A DNA stretch of 64,000 nt, from positions 574,726 to 638,725 of the forward strand of contig CANNFA010000003.1 in NCBI GenBank assembly GCA_947503765.1, read 5' to 3'. The notes under the pieces were generated by a model. The model worked only from the letters and a program-made list of their open reading frames with translations. It was not told the origin of the DNA and ran no database searches. A program made the translations under genes and the position numbers. The stretch is from an uncultured Paracoccaceae bacterium. Its GTDB lineage: Bacteria > Pseudomonadota > Alphaproteobacteria > Rhodobacterales > Rhodobacteraceae. The first letter of the stretch is position 1. Every line of letters begins with the position of its first letter. Of this stretch, positions 43,589 through 52,285 are shown one piece after another.

Positions 43589-43674
43589 TCCGGGGCCTCA
43601 CGCGCCCCACGCCCCAAACCCGACCCGGGCCTCACGCGCCCCGCGCCCCGGACCCGATCCGGGGCCTCACGCCC
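43577..43674. repeat. three tandem palindromic repeat units
   Basis: Three imperfect copies of a 34-35 bp unit start at 43577, 43612 and 43646. Units 1 and 3 begin with a palindrome such as CCCCGGACCTGATCCGGGG followed by CCTCACGCGCCCC. They lie exactly between two convergent genes, whose stop codons fall inside the outer units. This resembles REP-type elements and may also stop transcription in both directions. Confidence 0.8.
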
Positions 43675-44086
43675 TTCGGTACCGGCTGATCATCACGTAG
43701 GCCTTGCGCGGCCCCGTCACCCGCCAGACGGCGCGCCAGTCCGGCCAGCGTGAAAAATCGTAGCGCACCGCATAGCTGTCCGCGCCGCATTCATGCCGCG
43801 CCTCGGGGCGCAGCTCGGGCGCGATCGCGTGGAACGGGGTGCCGTCCGCGAAGGTGACGGCGATGCCCGGCGGCTCGGCCCGCCAGAAATAGTGCCGCTC
43901 CGCCTGCATCGGTGGCTGGCCCGGAACCTCCAGCAGGCCGCGTTCGGCATAGGCCAGCCCCTGGCCGCGCGGCGTGAATTCCGCGATCCCGGCAAACCGC
44001 AGCCGCGCCCCGGCGGCACGATCGTCGATATCCCGCCTGAGCGACCATTTCCCAAGAAAATCCGAAAGTTGCGGCCCGATGCTCAT
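43667..44086 (-). CDS. DUF6314 family protein
   Basis: A 139 aa protein (LSDFLGKWSLRRDIDDRAAG, then FTPRGQGLAYAERGLL and YFWRAEPPGIAVTFADG, ending WRVTGPRKAYVMISRYRR), the DUF6314 type seen in Rhodobacterales, with a beta-rich, lipocalin-like look. Coupled to the antiporter gene by ATGA (44083-44086). Function unknown. Confidence 0.8.
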   Translation of the reverse strand: MSIGPQLSDFLGKWSLRRDIDDRAAGARLRFAGIAEFTPRGQGLAYAERGLLEVPGQPPMQAERHYFWRAEPPGIAVTFADGTPFHAIAPELRPEARHECGADSYAVRYDFSRWPDWRAVWRVTGPRKAYVMISRYRRA

Positions 44087-45111
44087 CCGATCCACACCTG
44101 CAATCCCACGGCTGCGCCATAGACCACCAGCATGATCAGGCTTTCCCAGCCGATCATGAACGGGCCGCGCCGTTCGCGCAGGATCAGGCCGATCAGCAGC
44201 ACCGCCGTCATCAGCATGCCCACGGCCAGCCAGAAATACGCGCCCTGCCCGACCGCATGATACAGCGAGCCGTCGCGATAAGCGATGTCGGACAGGCTGA
44301 GGAACAGCGTGTCGAAGGTGTTGCCGCCGATGATCCCGCCGACCGCCAGCTGCATCGCGCCGCGCCGCACCGCGGCCACGGTCGTCACCAGTTCGGGCAG
44401 CGACGTGACCACCGCCGTCATCAGCGCGCCGACCACCGTCTGCGACAGCCCGAAGCGCGCCGACAGCGCCGATCCGGTCTGCGCCACGACATAGCCCGCA
44501 ACCCCCAAAAGCGCCACGAGCAGCGCGAACGTGCCGATCAGCGCCATCGCACCGCGCCGGCTGCGCGATTCCTCGGGGATATCGGTGCGGGTATCGGCGG
44601 TCTCGACCGGGGTCCACATCGGGGTTTCGCGCACGGCCCGGGTGGTGATCGCCCCGACGCAATAGACGCCGATCAGCAGCACCGAAACCGGGTGCACCCG
44701 CCCGATCGTCACCTCGGGCGCCAGCCAGGCCACCAGCGGCAACGCCAGCAGCGCCATCAGCAGCGCGCCCTGGAACAGGTTGGTCGCCTCTGCCGCCGAA
44801 TGTTCGAGATTGGCCTTGCGGTGGATCACGTCGGCCAGCGCCAGGAACGCCGTCTGCGCCGCGATACCGCCGATCCCGTTGGCAAAGGCCAGCTCCGGCG
44901 CGCCTTCCAGCGCGGCCGTCACCGAAACCACCGTGCCCGACAGCGAGGTCGCCGCGCCCAGCACGATACCGCCCACCACCGCCTCGCCCAGCCCGGTGCG
45001 GTCTGCGATCCGGTCGGCCAGCCCGGTGATCCGGGTGCCCAGCACCAGGATCGCCAGCCCGGCCGCCGCGAACAGCGCGAAGATCCCCGCATCGGGCAGC
45101 GCCGCGATCAC
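44083..45111 (-). CDS. sodium/calcium exchanger family membrane protein
   Basis: A 342 aa, roughly ten-helix protein with the two inverted alpha-repeats of Ca2+/cation antiporters: GGIVLGAATSLSGTVVSVTA in the first half and ALMTAVVTSLPELVTTVAAV in the second, the latter carrying the SLPEL ion-binding motif (in the first, SLSGT replaces the usual SLPE). The start is a GTG at 45111 with a weak ribosome site, so it is uncertain. Divergent from purB (90 bp gap). Confidence 0.87.
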   Translation of the reverse strand: MIAALPDAGIFALFAAAGLAILVLGTRITGLADRIADRTGLGEAVVGGIVLGAATSLSGTVVSVTAALEGAPELAFANGIGGIAAQTAFLALADVIHRKANLEHSAAEATNLFQGALLMALLALPLVAWLAPEVTIGRVHPVSVLLIGVYCVGAITTRAVRETPMWTPVETADTRTDIPEESRSRRGAMALIGTFALLVALLGVAGYVVAQTGSALSARFGLSQTVVGALMTAVVTSLPELVTTVAAVRRGAMQLAVGGIIGGNTFDTLFLSLSDIAYRDGSLYHAVGQGAYFWLAVGMLMTAVLLIGLILRERRGPFMIGWESLIMLVVYGAAVGLQVWIG

Positions 45112-45201
45112 GCGCCCGGTCCGATGTCGGGCCCGGCTTGCCGCCGCGTCCGGTGCGGTCTACACCCGCGCGCGAAACCCCGTTCAAGTGTCAGGTCCGC
45201 C

Positions 45202-46509
45202 ATGATCCCCCGTTATTCCCGCCCCGAGATGGTTTCCATCTGGTCCCCCGAGACGAAGTTTCGCATCTGGTACGAGATAGAGGCGCATGCCTGCGAGGCC
45301 ATGGCCGATCTGGGCATCATTCCGCGCGAGAATGCCGACGCGGTGTGGAAAGCGCGCAACGCCACCTTCGACGTGGCCCGGATCGACGAGATCGAGGCGG
45401 TTACGAAGCACGACGTGATCGCCTTCCTGACCCATCTGTCGGAAATCATCGGCGCGGACGCGGCGCGTTTCGTGCATCAGGGGATGACCTCCTCGGACGT
45501 TCTGGACACCTGTTTCAATGTCCAGCTGACCCGCGCGGCAGACATTCTTGTCAAGGACCTGGACGGCCTTCTTGATGCGCTCAAGGCGCGGGCGATGGAG
45601 CATCGCGGCACGGTGCGCATCGGCCGCAGCCACGGCATCCATGCCGAGCCGACGACCATGGGCCTGACCTTTGCCCGGTTCTACGCCGAAATGGCGCGAA
45701 ACCGCGACCGGCTGGTCGCCGCGCGGGCCGAGATCGCCACGGGGGCGATTTCCGGCGCGGTCGGCACGTTTGCCAATATCGACCCGCGAGTCGAGGAACA
45801 TGTGTGCCGGGAATTGGGGCTGGCGCCCGAGCCGATCTCGACCCAGGTGATCCCGCGCGACCGTCATGCGGCCTTTTTCGCCGCGCTTGGCGTCGTCGGC
45901 TCGTCGATCGAGAACATCGCGACCGAGATCCGCCATATGCAGCGTACCGAGGTTCTGGAGGCCGAGGAGTTCTTTTCCAAGGGGCAGAAAGGCTCGTCGG
46001 CGATGCCGCACAAGCGCAACCCGGTCCTGACCGAAAACCTGACCGGCCTTGCCCGGCTGGTCCGCATGGCGGTGATCCCGGCGATGGAGAATGTCACGCT
46101 CTGGCACGAGCGCGACATCAGCCATTCGTCGGTCGAGCGCAATATCGGCCCCGACACCACCGTGACGCTGGATTTCGCGCTTTTCCGCCTGACCCGGGTG
46201 ATCGAGAACCTGGTGATCTACCCGGACAACATGATGAGCAATCTCAACAAGTTCCGGGGCCTTGTTCATTCTCAGCGGGTACTGCTGGCGCTGACGCAAA
46301 AGGGCGTATCCCGCGAGGATGCCTATCGTCTGGTGCAAAAGAGCGCGATGAAGGTATGGGAGCAGGGCGCGGATTTCATGACAGAACTGAAAGCCGACCC
46401 CGAGGTGACCGCTGCGCTCAGCGAGGCGGAAATCGAGGAAAAGTTCGATCTGTCCTACCACACCAAGCATGTGGACACGATTTTTGCGCGGGTTTTCGGC
46501 GACACCTGA
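45202..46509 (+). CDS. purB: adenylosuccinate lyase
   Basis: Cleaves SAICAR and adenylosuccinate in purine synthesis. 435 aa. Begins MIPRYSRPEMVSIWSPETKF; contains HQGMTSSDVLDT, GRSHGIHAEPTTMGLTFA, and the superfamily signature GSSAMPHKRNP. The catalytic Ser lies in that loop. Several tiny exported proteins follow. Confidence 0.97.
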   Translation: MIPRYSRPEMVSIWSPETKFRIWYEIEAHACEAMADLGIIPRENADAVWKARNATFDVARIDEIEAVTKHDVIAFLTHLSEIIGADAARFVHQGMTSSDVLDTCFNVQLTRAADILVKDLDGLLDALKARAMEHRGTVRIGRSHGIHAEPTTMGLTFARFYAEMARNRDRLVAARAEIATGAISGAVGTFANIDPRVEEHVCRELGLAPEPISTQVIPRDRHAAFFAALGVVGSSIENIATEIRHMQRTEVLEAEEFFSKGQKGSSAMPHKRNPVLTENLTGLARLVRMAVIPAMENVTLWHERDISHSSVERNIGPDTTVTLDFALFRLTRVIENLVIYPDNMMSNLNKFRGLVHSQRVLLALTQKGVSREDAYRLVQKSAMKVWEQGADFMTELKADPEVTAALSEAEIEEKFDLSYHTKHVDTIFARVFGDT

Positions 46510-46584
46510 CCGCTTGGAACCGGGCGCTTTCACCTGAACGGCACCGGTCAAGAACGCGGCGGGTGAAGTTTACGCCACGTCTGT

Positions 46585-46590
46585 TATAAT
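46585..46590 (+). promoter_or_regulatory. -10 element for the small lipoprotein gene
   Basis: A consensus TATAAT in GC-rich DNA, with GTGAAG 16 bp upstream as a weak -35 and AAGGAGG (46605-46611) before the ATG at 46617. Confidence 0.5.
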
Positions 46591-46616
46591 CGGATTCACA
46601 ACGCAAGGAGGATTCG

Positions 46617-46781
46617 ATGATCAGGACGTTGACGCTTCTGGCCGTTCTCGCCTCTGTGCCGATGCTTGCCTCATGCAGAATGCACCCGACATCGGAACCG
46701 GGGGTCCATCACCATTACCGGGGGGCTGACGCCGGAGTCCGGCACCGGCATATGTATCGAGATCATTGGCGGTCTCCGTAG
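46617..46781 (+). CDS. small lipoprotein
   Basis: A 54 aa protein beginning MIRTLTLLAVLASVPMLASC: a signal peptide ending in a lipobox with Cys20. The remaining 34 residues are rich in His and Arg (HHHYRGADAG, RHRHMYRDHWRSP), possibly metal-binding. Good promoter and ribosome site support it despite its size. No family recognised. Confidence 0.6.
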   Translation: MIRTLTLLAVLASVPMLASCRMHPTSEPGVHHHYRGADAGVRHRHMYRDHWRSP

Positions 46782-46890
46782 CGCAGGCGGTTCAGGCCGG
46801 TCACTGTTCACGTAATAGGGGGTCAATATTTCCTGCAGGTGAATTTGCGCGCATTTCGTGGTATACTCTCCCATCCGACAGGAGGAAACG

Positions 46891-47046
46891 ATGACCAGAA
46901 CGATGCTGATTTCAACGCTTCTCGTCCTGACGCCGGTTCTGGCGCAGGCCGATTGCAACTGGCACCAGAAACAGGCGGCGATGACTTGCGCTGATGGCCT
47001 TGTCTATGATGCCGAGGCGGCAAAATGCGTGAAGTTGACCGGATAA
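46891..47046 (+). CDS. small secreted Cys-containing protein
   Basis: A 51 aa protein: signal peptide MTRTMLISTLLVLTPVLAQA, then a mature peptide of about 31 residues with three cysteines (DCNW, MTCADGLVYD, KCVKL). The pattern C-x9-C-ADG-x-C resembles a minimal chitin-binding (CBM14-like) module. Such tiny proteins occur beside purB in related bacteria and are sometimes mislabelled as adenylosuccinate lyase. GGAGG precedes the ATG. Confidence 0.7.
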   Translation: MTRTMLISTLLVLTPVLAQADCNWHQKQAAMTCADGLVYDAEAAKCVKLTG

Positions 47047-47194
47047 ACCCCTGACGTTGCGCTTCTTTTTTTGCTTCGACTTTCGTGGAAGCGCGGTCAG
47101 GATTCTCCGACCGCCGTGGCCGGGGAACGGTTTTTATTGATCGCCGCCGCCCGTGGCCCTACCGTCGGGCGCATCGACCCGATGGAGATTTGAA

Positions 47195-47356
47195 ATGAAG
47201 TACATTGCCATCCTGACTGCCGCCGCGATGCTTGCCCCCGGCTATGCCGCCGCCGAATATCTGTGCGAAAAGCAGTGGAACAAGAAGCATGTCATCAGCT
47301 GCCCCGCCGGCAGCACCTGGGATGCGCGCTCGGCCACCTGCATCGTCAACGGCTGA
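47195..47356 (+). CDS. small secreted Cys-containing protein, paralogue
   Basis: A 53 aa protein: signal peptide MKYIAILTAAAMLAPGYAAA, then LCEKQWNKKHVISCPAGSTW and ATCIVNG. The mature peptide has the same three-Cys plan as the product of 46891-47046 (C, SC-x-G-x3-D, C), so the two are probably old duplicates. Function unknown; secretion is clear. Confidence 0.7.
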   Translation: MKYIAILTAAAMLAPGYAAAEYLCEKQWNKKHVISCPAGSTWDARSATCIVNG

Positions 47357-47470
47357 ACGGCCGACGAATTTCCGCCAAGGGCTGCGAATCGAAACGTCTC
47401 CTTAACCCGTCCCGGGCCAGGATCGTCCCGAACGGTCGGGCAACTGTCCGACAGCTAGGACGGAGACGGA

Positions 47471-48529
47471 GTGCGTGACGTGCCGACGGAAATGACCCTG
47501 GCGCGAAGCCCGGCCGCGGCGGCGCCTGTGATGCGGCTGACGAAACGGCAGAAGGCGGCGATCGTGGTGCGCCTGCTGCGCAGCGAGGGGATCGACCTGT
47601 CGCTCGCGGGCCTGCCCGAGACGCTGCAAATCCGACTGACGCAGGATATGGGCGGCCTGCGCGTCATCGACCGCGACACGTTGCGCGCAGTGGTGTCGGA
47701 ATTCGTGTCCGAACTCGACACGATCGGCCTGTCCTTCCCCTCCGGCCTGCGCGGTGCGCTCAAGCTTCTGGAGGGCACGATCAGCTCCGACACCGCGGAA
47801 CGGCTGCGCAGCGAGGCGGGGATCGACCTTGTCACCGACCCCTGGGACCGGCTGGGCCGGATCGACGCAGAGCGGCTGCGCCCGCTGATCGAGGAGGAAA
47901 GCACCGAGATCGGCGCGGTCGCACTGTCGCGGCTGAACGTGGCCAAGGCGGCGCAGATCCTCGGCCTGCTGCCGGGCGCGGCGGCGCGGCGCCTCGCCTA
48001 CGCGATGGGCCAGACCGGCGCGGTGCGCCCGGAAGTCGTCGCCCGGATCGGCGAGGCGCTGATCGCCCGGATCGACAGCGAAGCGCCGCGCGCCTTCGCC
48101 GGTGCGCCGGTCGAGCGAGTCGGCGCGGTGCTGAATTCCTCGGGATCGGCGATTCGCGACGAAGTGCTCGAAGGGCTCGATGCCGAGGATCGCGCCTTTG
48201 CCGCCGAAGTGCGCAAGACGATCTTCACCTTCGCCAACATTCCGCAACGGATCGACGCCCGCGACGTGCCGAAGATCGCCCGCGCAATGGATGCCGCGGT
48301 GCTGACGCGCGCGCTCGCCGCCGCCGCGCCCGCACCCAAGACCGCGCCCGCCGCCGAATTCATCCTGTCGAACATGTCGCAGCGCCTGGCGCAGCAGTTC
48401 CGCGACGAGATGGAAACCCTGGGCCAGATCCGCGACAGCGACGGCGAGGAGGCGATGAGCGCCGTGATCGGCACGATCCGCAACATGGAAGCGGAGGGCG
48501 AGCTTGCGCTGCTGGTCGAGGAGGCATGA
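47471..48529 (+). CDS. fliG: flagellar motor switch protein FliG
   Basis: A 352 aa FliG: LTKRQKAAIVVRLLRSEG at the N-terminus, the middle domain with NVAKAAQILGLLPGAAAR, and the C-terminal AEFILSNMSQRLAQQFRDEM. FliG forms the rotor ring that interacts with MotA. It is an isolated copy with no other flagellar genes in the window. The start is a GTG after CGGAGACGGA; an ATG seven codons later is possible. Confidence 0.9.
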   Translation: MRDVPTEMTLARSPAAAAPVMRLTKRQKAAIVVRLLRSEGIDLSLAGLPETLQIRLTQDMGGLRVIDRDTLRAVVSEFVSELDTIGLSFPSGLRGALKLLEGTISSDTAERLRSEAGIDLVTDPWDRLGRIDAERLRPLIEEESTEIGAVALSRLNVAKAAQILGLLPGAAARRLAYAMGQTGAVRPEVVARIGEALIARIDSEAPRAFAGAPVERVGAVLNSSGSAIRDEVLEGLDAEDRAFAAEVRKTIFTFANIPQRIDARDVPKIARAMDAAVLTRALAAAAPAPKTAPAAEFILSNMSQRLAQQFRDEMETLGQIRDSDGEEAMSAVIGTIRNMEAEGELALLVEEA

Positions 48530-48579
48530 CCGCGCCCGGCGCTAGCGGCCCCCCGATGCCCCATGCGGCCCCGCGCGGC

Positions 48580-49002
48580 TCAGCGGTCCGGCGGGATCGA
48601 ATAGGTCAGCGAGGCGCGCGCGACCGGGGCCTCGGCCCCGTCCGACCGGATCATCACGTCGCCCACCGCCAGGCTTCGGCCCAGCTTCAGCAGGCACGCC
48701 TCGGCGATCAGGTCGGCATCGGCGCCCGGCTTGCGCATGAAGTCGATGGCGCAATTCGTCGTCACCGCCAGCGCCCTGGGTCCGATCATCGCCAGCACCG
48801 CGACATACATCGCCACATCCGCCAGCGCGAAGATCGACGGCCCCGACACCGTGCCGCCCGGCCGCAGGTTCCGCTCGCCGATGCGCATCCGCAAACGCGC
48901 GCGCCCCTCGGCAACGTCCTCCAGAACGAAATCGTCCTTCACCTGCGGAAACTGCTCGGCCAGAAAGCCCCGCAATTCCGCCGCATCCATCCGAAGTGTC
49001 AT
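48580..49002 (-). CDS. PaaI-type acyl-CoA thioesterase
   Basis: A 140 aa hotdog-fold protein: RIGERNLRPGGTVSGPSIFA, then ALADVAMYVAVLAM and TTNCAIDFMRKPGADADLIA, typical of the PaaI/4HBT family with the conserved NCAIDFMRKP region. It would hydrolyse an acyl-CoA. Divergent from an enoyl-CoA hydratase gene 58 bp away, which may link both to acyl-CoA metabolism. Confidence 0.88.
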   Translation of the reverse strand: MTLRMDAAELRGFLAEQFPQVKDDFVLEDVAEGRARLRMRIGERNLRPGGTVSGPSIFALADVAMYVAVLAMIGPRALAVTTNCAIDFMRKPGADADLIAEACLLKLGRSLAVGDVMIRSDGAEAPVARASLTYSIPPDR

Positions 49003-49060
49003 GCTTCCCCCTGCCCCCGTTCGGCCCTAGACTTTCGCGCAGCACACAAGGGAGAGCAAG

Positions 49061-49849
49061 ATGGCACTTGTGGAAGACACCCAGACCGGGCCGGTGCTGC
49101 GGCTGACGCTGAATTCGCCGGGCAACCTGAACGCGCTGAGCGACGCGATGCTGGCGGAATTGCACGCCGCGCTGAAGAATGCGGCAACCGAACGCAGCGT
49201 GCGGGCCATCGTGCTGGCCGGGGCCGGACGGGCCTTCTGCGCGGGTCACGACCTGAAGGAAATGACCCGTGCGCGCACCGCGCCCGATCGCGGTGCCGCA
49301 TATTTCGCCGATCTCTTCGCACGCTGCTCGCGCCTGATGCAGGCCATTCCGCGCCTGCCCCAGCCGGTCATCGCGCAGGTCCACGGCCTGGCCACCGCCG
49401 CCGGCTGCCAGCTGGTGGCCTCCTGCGACATGGCTGTGGCGGCGGACGATGCGAAATTCGGCGTGAACGGTGTGAATATCGGGCTGTTCTGTTCGACGCC
49501 GATGGTCGCGCTGACGCGGAACGTGCCGCGCAAACAGGCCTTCGAGATGCTGACCACCGGCGCCTTCATCGGCGCAGTCCGCGCCCGCGAGATCGGCCTG
49601 ATCAACCGAAGCGTGCCGCCGGCCGAGCTGGACAGCGCGGCGCAAACCCTGGCCGATACCGTTGCGACCAAGCTGAGCACGGCGGTGCGGGTCGGCAAAC
49701 GCGCCTTCTACGAGCAGATCGACATGCCGCTGGCCGAGGCCTACGATCATGCCGGCGCGGTGATGGCGGCCAACATGCTGGACGCGGACACGCGCGAAGG
49801 CATTGCCGCATTCCTCGAAAAGCGCAGCCCAGACTGGGCGGACGGCTAG
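49061..49849 (+). CDS. enoyl-CoA hydratase/isomerase family protein
   Basis: A 262 aa crotonase-fold protein: AGAGRAFCAGHDLKEMTRAR, then QVHGLATAAGCQLVASCDMA and VNGVNIGLFCSTPMVALTR. The catalytic Glu pair of classical hydratases is not evident (GLATAAGCQL and GLFCSTP instead), placing it with ECHDC3-like proteins of unknown reaction. Its stop overlaps the stop of the convergent kinase gene. Confidence 0.88.
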   Translation: MALVEDTQTGPVLRLTLNSPGNLNALSDAMLAELHAALKNAATERSVRAIVLAGAGRAFCAGHDLKEMTRARTAPDRGAAYFADLFARCSRLMQAIPRLPQPVIAQVHGLATAAGCQLVASCDMAVAADDAKFGVNGVNIGLFCSTPMVALTRNVPRKQAFEMLTTGAFIGAVRAREIGLINRSVPPAELDSAAQTLADTVATKLSTAVRVGKRAFYEQIDMPLAEAYDHAGAVMAANMLDADTREGIAAFLEKRSPDWADG

Positions 49850-51165
49850 CGCGCCAGCACCAGATCCACCTTGAGCCCGCCCAGAGCCGCGCTGCGCCCC
49901 AGCGTCAGCGACCCGCCATGACGGCGCGCGATGTCCTGCGCGATGGCCAGCCCCAGCCCGACACCGCTGCCCCGGTCCTGGTTGCGCGCCGCATCGAGCC
50001 GCGCGAAGGGCTTGAGCGCCTCGCCGCGCAAATCCTCGGGAATGCCCGGCCCGTCATCCTCCACGGTGATGCGCACCGACCGGTCGGTAAGCGCCAGCCG
50101 CACCTCGCACACCGCCCCGTAGCGCAGCGCGTTGCCGATCAGGTTCTCCAGCGCGCGCTGCACCGCCATGGGCCGCAGCTTGGCCCTGCCCCGCCCCGCC
50201 TCCGCCACCAGCCGTACCGCACCGCCGCCATCCCCGAATCGCGCCACCGCCTCGCGAACCAGTTCGGCGGGGTCGCAATCCACCGGATCGTCCAGCGCAT
50301 CCTCGCGCGCGAAGTCGAGAAACGCGTCCAGCAGCCGCTCCATGTCCGCCACGTCGCGCAGGAGCGGCGCGGCCTCGGCCGCATCGTCCAGCATCGACAG
50401 GCCCAGCTTCAGCCGGGTCAGCGGCGTGCGCATGTCGTGGCTGACCCCCGACAGCATCATCGTGCGCTGTTCGATCTGCCGCTCGATCCGGGCGCGCATG
50501 TCGAGAAAGGCGCTGCCGGCCGCACGCACCTCGGTCGCGCCGGACGGCCGGTAGCGCACGTTCCGCCCGCGCCCGAACTCGGCCGCCGCCCGCGCCAGGC
50601 GCGTGATCGGCCGCAACTGGTTGCGCAGGAACAGAACCGCCACCGCCGACATCAGCAGCCCGGTGAGCAGCATCAGCACCAGCAGCTGGTGCGGGTTCGA
50701 CGCCGAGACGAGCTTTCGGTCGAACACCGCCAGAAGCGGCCCGTGCGCCGTGTCGAGCCAGACCCGCACCTGCCGGTCCGCCCCCACGAGGTCGACCGCC
50801 GGCACGCGCGGCATCTCGGCGCGCAGCGTCTCGGCCATCTGCGCGCCGGAGAAATCCCAGAACCGCCACGCATCTTCGGGCGGCGGCGGGCCCGGCAGCG
50901 CGACAGCGATCTCGAGCGGAGCGGCCAGCGCCGTCAGCGCCGCGCCCGCCGCTCCGGCATCGGGCGCGGCATCGGCCACCTGCCGCAGGATGCGCAACTC
51001 GCGCGCGACAGAGCGGGTCATCTGCTCGGTCACGCCTTCGTAGTGGCGCTGGATGAACACCACCGACACCACGAGCTGCAGCACGACGATCGGGGCCAGC
51101 AGAATCAGCGCGGCCCGCCCGTAGAGCGAGCGCGGCGCAAAGGATTTGGCATTCGGCAGACGCAT
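49846..51165 (-). CDS. sensor histidine kinase (EnvZ-like)
   Basis: A 439 aa membrane kinase: helix 1 about 18-38, a periplasmic domain of some 120 residues, helix 2 about 161-180, a HAMP region, the dimerisation and phosphoacceptor box GVSHDMRTPLTRL with His243, and ATP-binding boxes NLIGNALRYG, EDDGPGIPE and GSGVGLGLAIAQDI. No response regulator gene is adjacent on either side, so its partner is elsewhere. Confidence 0.93.
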   Translation of the reverse strand: MRLPNAKSFAPRSLYGRAALILLAPIVVLQLVVSVVFIQRHYEGVTEQMTRSVARELRILRQVADAAPDAGAAGAALTALAAPLEIAVALPGPPPPEDAWRFWDFSGAQMAETLRAEMPRVPAVDLVGADRQVRVWLDTAHGPLLAVFDRKLVSASNPHQLLVLMLLTGLLMSAVAVLFLRNQLRPITRLARAAAEFGRGRNVRYRPSGATEVRAAGSAFLDMRARIERQIEQRTMMLSGVSHDMRTPLTRLKLGLSMLDDAAEAAPLLRDVADMERLLDAFLDFAREDALDDPVDCDPAELVREAVARFGDGGGAVRLVAEAGRGRAKLRPMAVQRALENLIGNALRYGAVCEVRLALTDRSVRITVEDDGPGIPEDLRGEALKPFARLDAARNQDRGSGVGLGLAIAQDIARRHGGSLTLGRSAALGGLKVDLVLAR

Positions 51166-51212
51166 GCGCTAGCAATAACGCGCCCACCGCCAGACAAGAA
51201 GGCGCGTTTTCG

Positions 51213-52115
51213 ATGCCCGACACCCGTCCCGCACCACGGCCCGGCATAGCCCAGCACCTTGCGCCTGGCCTGCGCCGGGTGCTCGCGCCCAATCCGGGCC
51301 CGATGACGCAGGCCGGCACCAACACCTACCTTGTCGGCGACGGCGACATCGCGGTGATCGACCCCGGCCCCGACCTGCCGGGCCATCTTGATGCGATTCT
51401 CCGCGCGCTCCGCCCCGGCGAGCGGATCACCCATATCTTCGTGACCCATGCCCACCGGGACCATTCCGCGCTGGCCGGTGCGCTGGGCCGGGCAGCGGAT
51501 GCGCCCGTCCTCGCCTTCGGCACGGCGACAGAGGGCCGCTCCGCCGCGATGCAGGCGCTTGCCGCGGACGGGCTGGAGGCCGGGGCCGGCCTCGACGCCG
51601 CGTTCGCGCCGGACATCCGGCTGACCGACGGCGCCGAGGTGGCGGGCCCGTCCTGGCGGATGACGGCGCTGCACACGCCCGGCCACGCGGCGGGGCATCT
51701 GTGCCTGCGCTGGCAGGACGCGGTGTTCAGCGGCGACACGGTGATGGGCTGGGCCAGCACCGTGGTCGCGCCGCCCGACGGCGACCTTGGCGCCTACATG
51801 GCCTCGACCGCGCGGCTGGCCCGGCTGGGCGCCCGCGTCTTCCACCCCGGCCACGGCGCACCCATCGCAGCCCCCGCCGCGCGCTGCCGCGACCTTCTGG
51901 CCCACCGGCGCGCACGCGAAACGCAGATTCTGGATCGGCTGGCCAGCCCTGCAACGATCCGCGACATCATGCCCGCGATCTACCCCGATCTTCCCCCCGG
52001 CCTGCGGCCCGCCGGCATGGGCACGGTCTTCGGCCACCTCGTCGCGCTGGCACAAGGCGGCCAGGTCCGCGCATCTCCAAAGCTCTGCCCCGACGCCGTG
52101 TTCTCACGTTCCTGA
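51213..52115 (+). CDS. MBL-fold metallohydrolase (LACTB2/glyoxalase II-like)
   Basis: A 300 aa metallo-beta-lactamase-fold hydrolase with the dinuclear zinc motif VTHAHRDHSA, a further His in LHTPGHAAGHLCL, Asp in VFSGDTVMGW and His in FHPGHGAPIA. A C-terminal winged-helix-like tail (IRDIMPAIYPDLPPGLRPAG) is typical of the LACTB2 branch. Substrate unknown. It ends 68 bp before tRNA-Asn. Confidence 0.92.
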   Translation: MPDTRPAPRPGIAQHLAPGLRRVLAPNPGPMTQAGTNTYLVGDGDIAVIDPGPDLPGHLDAILRALRPGERITHIFVTHAHRDHSALAGALGRAADAPVLAFGTATEGRSAAMQALAADGLEAGAGLDAAFAPDIRLTDGAEVAGPSWRMTALHTPGHAAGHLCLRWQDAVFSGDTVMGWASTVVAPPDGDLGAYMASTARLARLGARVFHPGHGAPIAAPAARCRDLLAHRRARETQILDRLASPATIRDIMPAIYPDLPPGLRPAGMGTVFGHLVALAQGGQVRASPKLCPDAVFSRS

Positions 52116-52183
52116 AACGCACCCGAAATCCCGGATTTCCCACTTTACGCGGCACCGCCCCCTTGCTATATCGCGCTTCGTGT

Positions 52184-52258
52184 TCCGGCGTAGCTCAGCG
52201 GTAGAGCAGTTGACTGTTAATCAATTGGTCGTAGGTTCGATCCCTACCGCCGGAGCCA
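52184..52258 (+). tRNA. tRNA-Asn (GUU)
   Basis: A complete 75-base cloverleaf: acceptor TCCGGCG with CGCCGGA, D arm, anticodon loop CTGTTAA with GTT at 52216-52218, T arm GTAGG-TTCGATC-CCTAC, discriminator G and encoded CCA. Its 3' half is the attachment site of the element to the right, which restores the tRNA sequence. Confidence 0.97.
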
Positions 52259-52261
52259 AAA
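52212..52261 (+). repeat. attL of the tRNA-Asn element
   Basis: Runs from the anticodon stem of tRNA-Asn through CCA and AAAA; identical over 50 bp to 61351-61400. Confidence 0.95.
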
Positions 52262-52285
52262 AACCCCAAGAAAGCAGCAAGTTAG

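Noticed and set aside
43577..43674. CRISPR-like array
   Set aside because: Units follow each other without unique spacers and are internally palindromic; no cas gene is near.
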